From assembly GCA_025055055.1 (NCBI GenBank), contig JANWYX010000451.1, forward strand, positions 1 to 10,850: a DNA stretch of 10,850 nt, given 5' to 3'. The stretch is from Caldilinea sp. (GTDB lineage Bacteria; Chloroflexota; Anaerolineae; Caldilineales; Caldilineaceae). The notes under the pieces were generated by a model. It saw only the letters and a list, made by a program, of their open reading frames with translations. It was not told the origin of the DNA and searched no databases. A program made the translations under genes and the position numbers. This document shows positions 10,634-10,850 of the stretch, in pieces. How positions within the stretch are numbered: the stretch's first letter is position 1; the number at the start of each line of letters is the position of its first letter.

Positions 10634-10850
10634 ATGGTTGCAACGCGAACGTTCAATAAGGAAGAACTACGCCAGCTCATCTTGAACCAATTGCGCGGCC
10701 TTGCGCCGGAAGCCGATCTGAATTACTTGCGTCCTTATGATGACATCCGTGAAACCCTTGAAATCGATTCGTTCGACTTTCTCAATTTCTTGATTGGGTT
10801 GGCGAAAGAGACCGGCGTAGAGATTCCTGAAAAAGACTATGGCAAGGTCA
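10634..10850 (+). CDS. Acyl carrier protein-like protein, 5' part
   Basis: Seventy-two codons are visible before the right edge. The product begins MVATRTFNKEELRQLILNQL and contains DIRETLEIDSFDFLNFLI, in which Ser46 of IDSFDF is the expected 4'-phosphopantetheine attachment site. Canonical fatty-acid ACPs have DSL at this place; here it is DSF, followed by an aromatic-rich helix (FDFLNFLIG) and KETGVEIPEKDY. The size and helix pattern fit a discrete carrier protein (usually 75-95 residues), so only the last helix is missing. The start is fixed by the AGGAGG site 5 nt upstream. The gene follows the E2 gene after a 347-nt gap filled with repeats and has the same orientation. It may serve the neighbouring acyl-activating and acyl-transfer enzymes and not fatty-acid synthesis. 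That role is an inference from position. The codon composition looks more AT-rich than in the genes before it. Confidence 0.85.
   Translation, partial: MVATRTFNKEELRQLILNQLRGLAPEADLNYLRPYDDIRETLEIDSFDFLNFLIGLAKETGVEIPEKDYGKV

Overview
The window comes from a GC-rich bacterium. All supported genes lie on the + strand. The rhodanese protein is a lipoprotein with a PTPTP-rich tether, and the pyruvate dehydrogenase E1 is fused. Together with the REP-like intergenic palindromes, these suggest a member of the Chloroflexota (Anaerolineae/Caldilineae-like), but that placement is an inference from style and not from a marker gene. No rRNA, tRNA, CRISPR array or transposase gene is visible.

Region 1 (1-4615) is a respiratory sulfur-type operon. 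It holds the C-terminal part of a molybdopterin oxidoreductase of the thiosulfate/polysulfide reductase type, a membrane-anchored four-cluster [4Fe-4S] subunit, a di-haem cytochrome b of the FdnI/PhsC type, and a secreted lipoprotein with four rhodanese domains. Spacing is tight (3-nt gap, 4-nt ATGA overlap, 36-nt gap) and the operon ends at a strong intrinsic terminator (4573-4615). The likely job is electron exchange between the quinone pool and a sulfur compound, with the rhodanese array binding or relaying sulfane sulfur outside the membrane. The substrate and direction are not proven by the sequence.

Region 2 (4616-5187) is a 572-base non-coding stretch. Its first half shows nothing recognisable. 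Its second half contains an extended -10 promoter candidate (4926-4954) followed by a leader of about 225 nt. The leader holds a second terminator-like hairpin with a T run (5097-5138), an upstream segment able to pair with its 5' arm, and a small hairpin abutting the ribosome binding site. This looks like an attenuated or riboswitch-type leader of no family I recognise.

Region 3 (5188-10286) encodes acetyl-CoA synthetase, a fused alpha-beta E1 of a 2-oxoacid (probably pyruvate) dehydrogenase, and its lipoyl acyltransferase E2. All are closely spaced, and the first two share an almost identical ribosome-binding cassette. All three converge on acetyl-CoA. No E3 gene is present in the window.

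Region 4 (10287-10850) is a 347-base gap carrying a cluster of GTAG-headed palindromes (REP-like, one pair inverted as in a REPIN) and another inverted repeat. It is followed by the start of a discrete acyl carrier protein gene whose Shine-Dalgarno region is tandemly duplicated. The ACP beside ACS, E1 and E2 hints at a specialised acyl-transfer pathway in which a 2-oxoacid dehydrogenase feeds a dedicated carrier protein.
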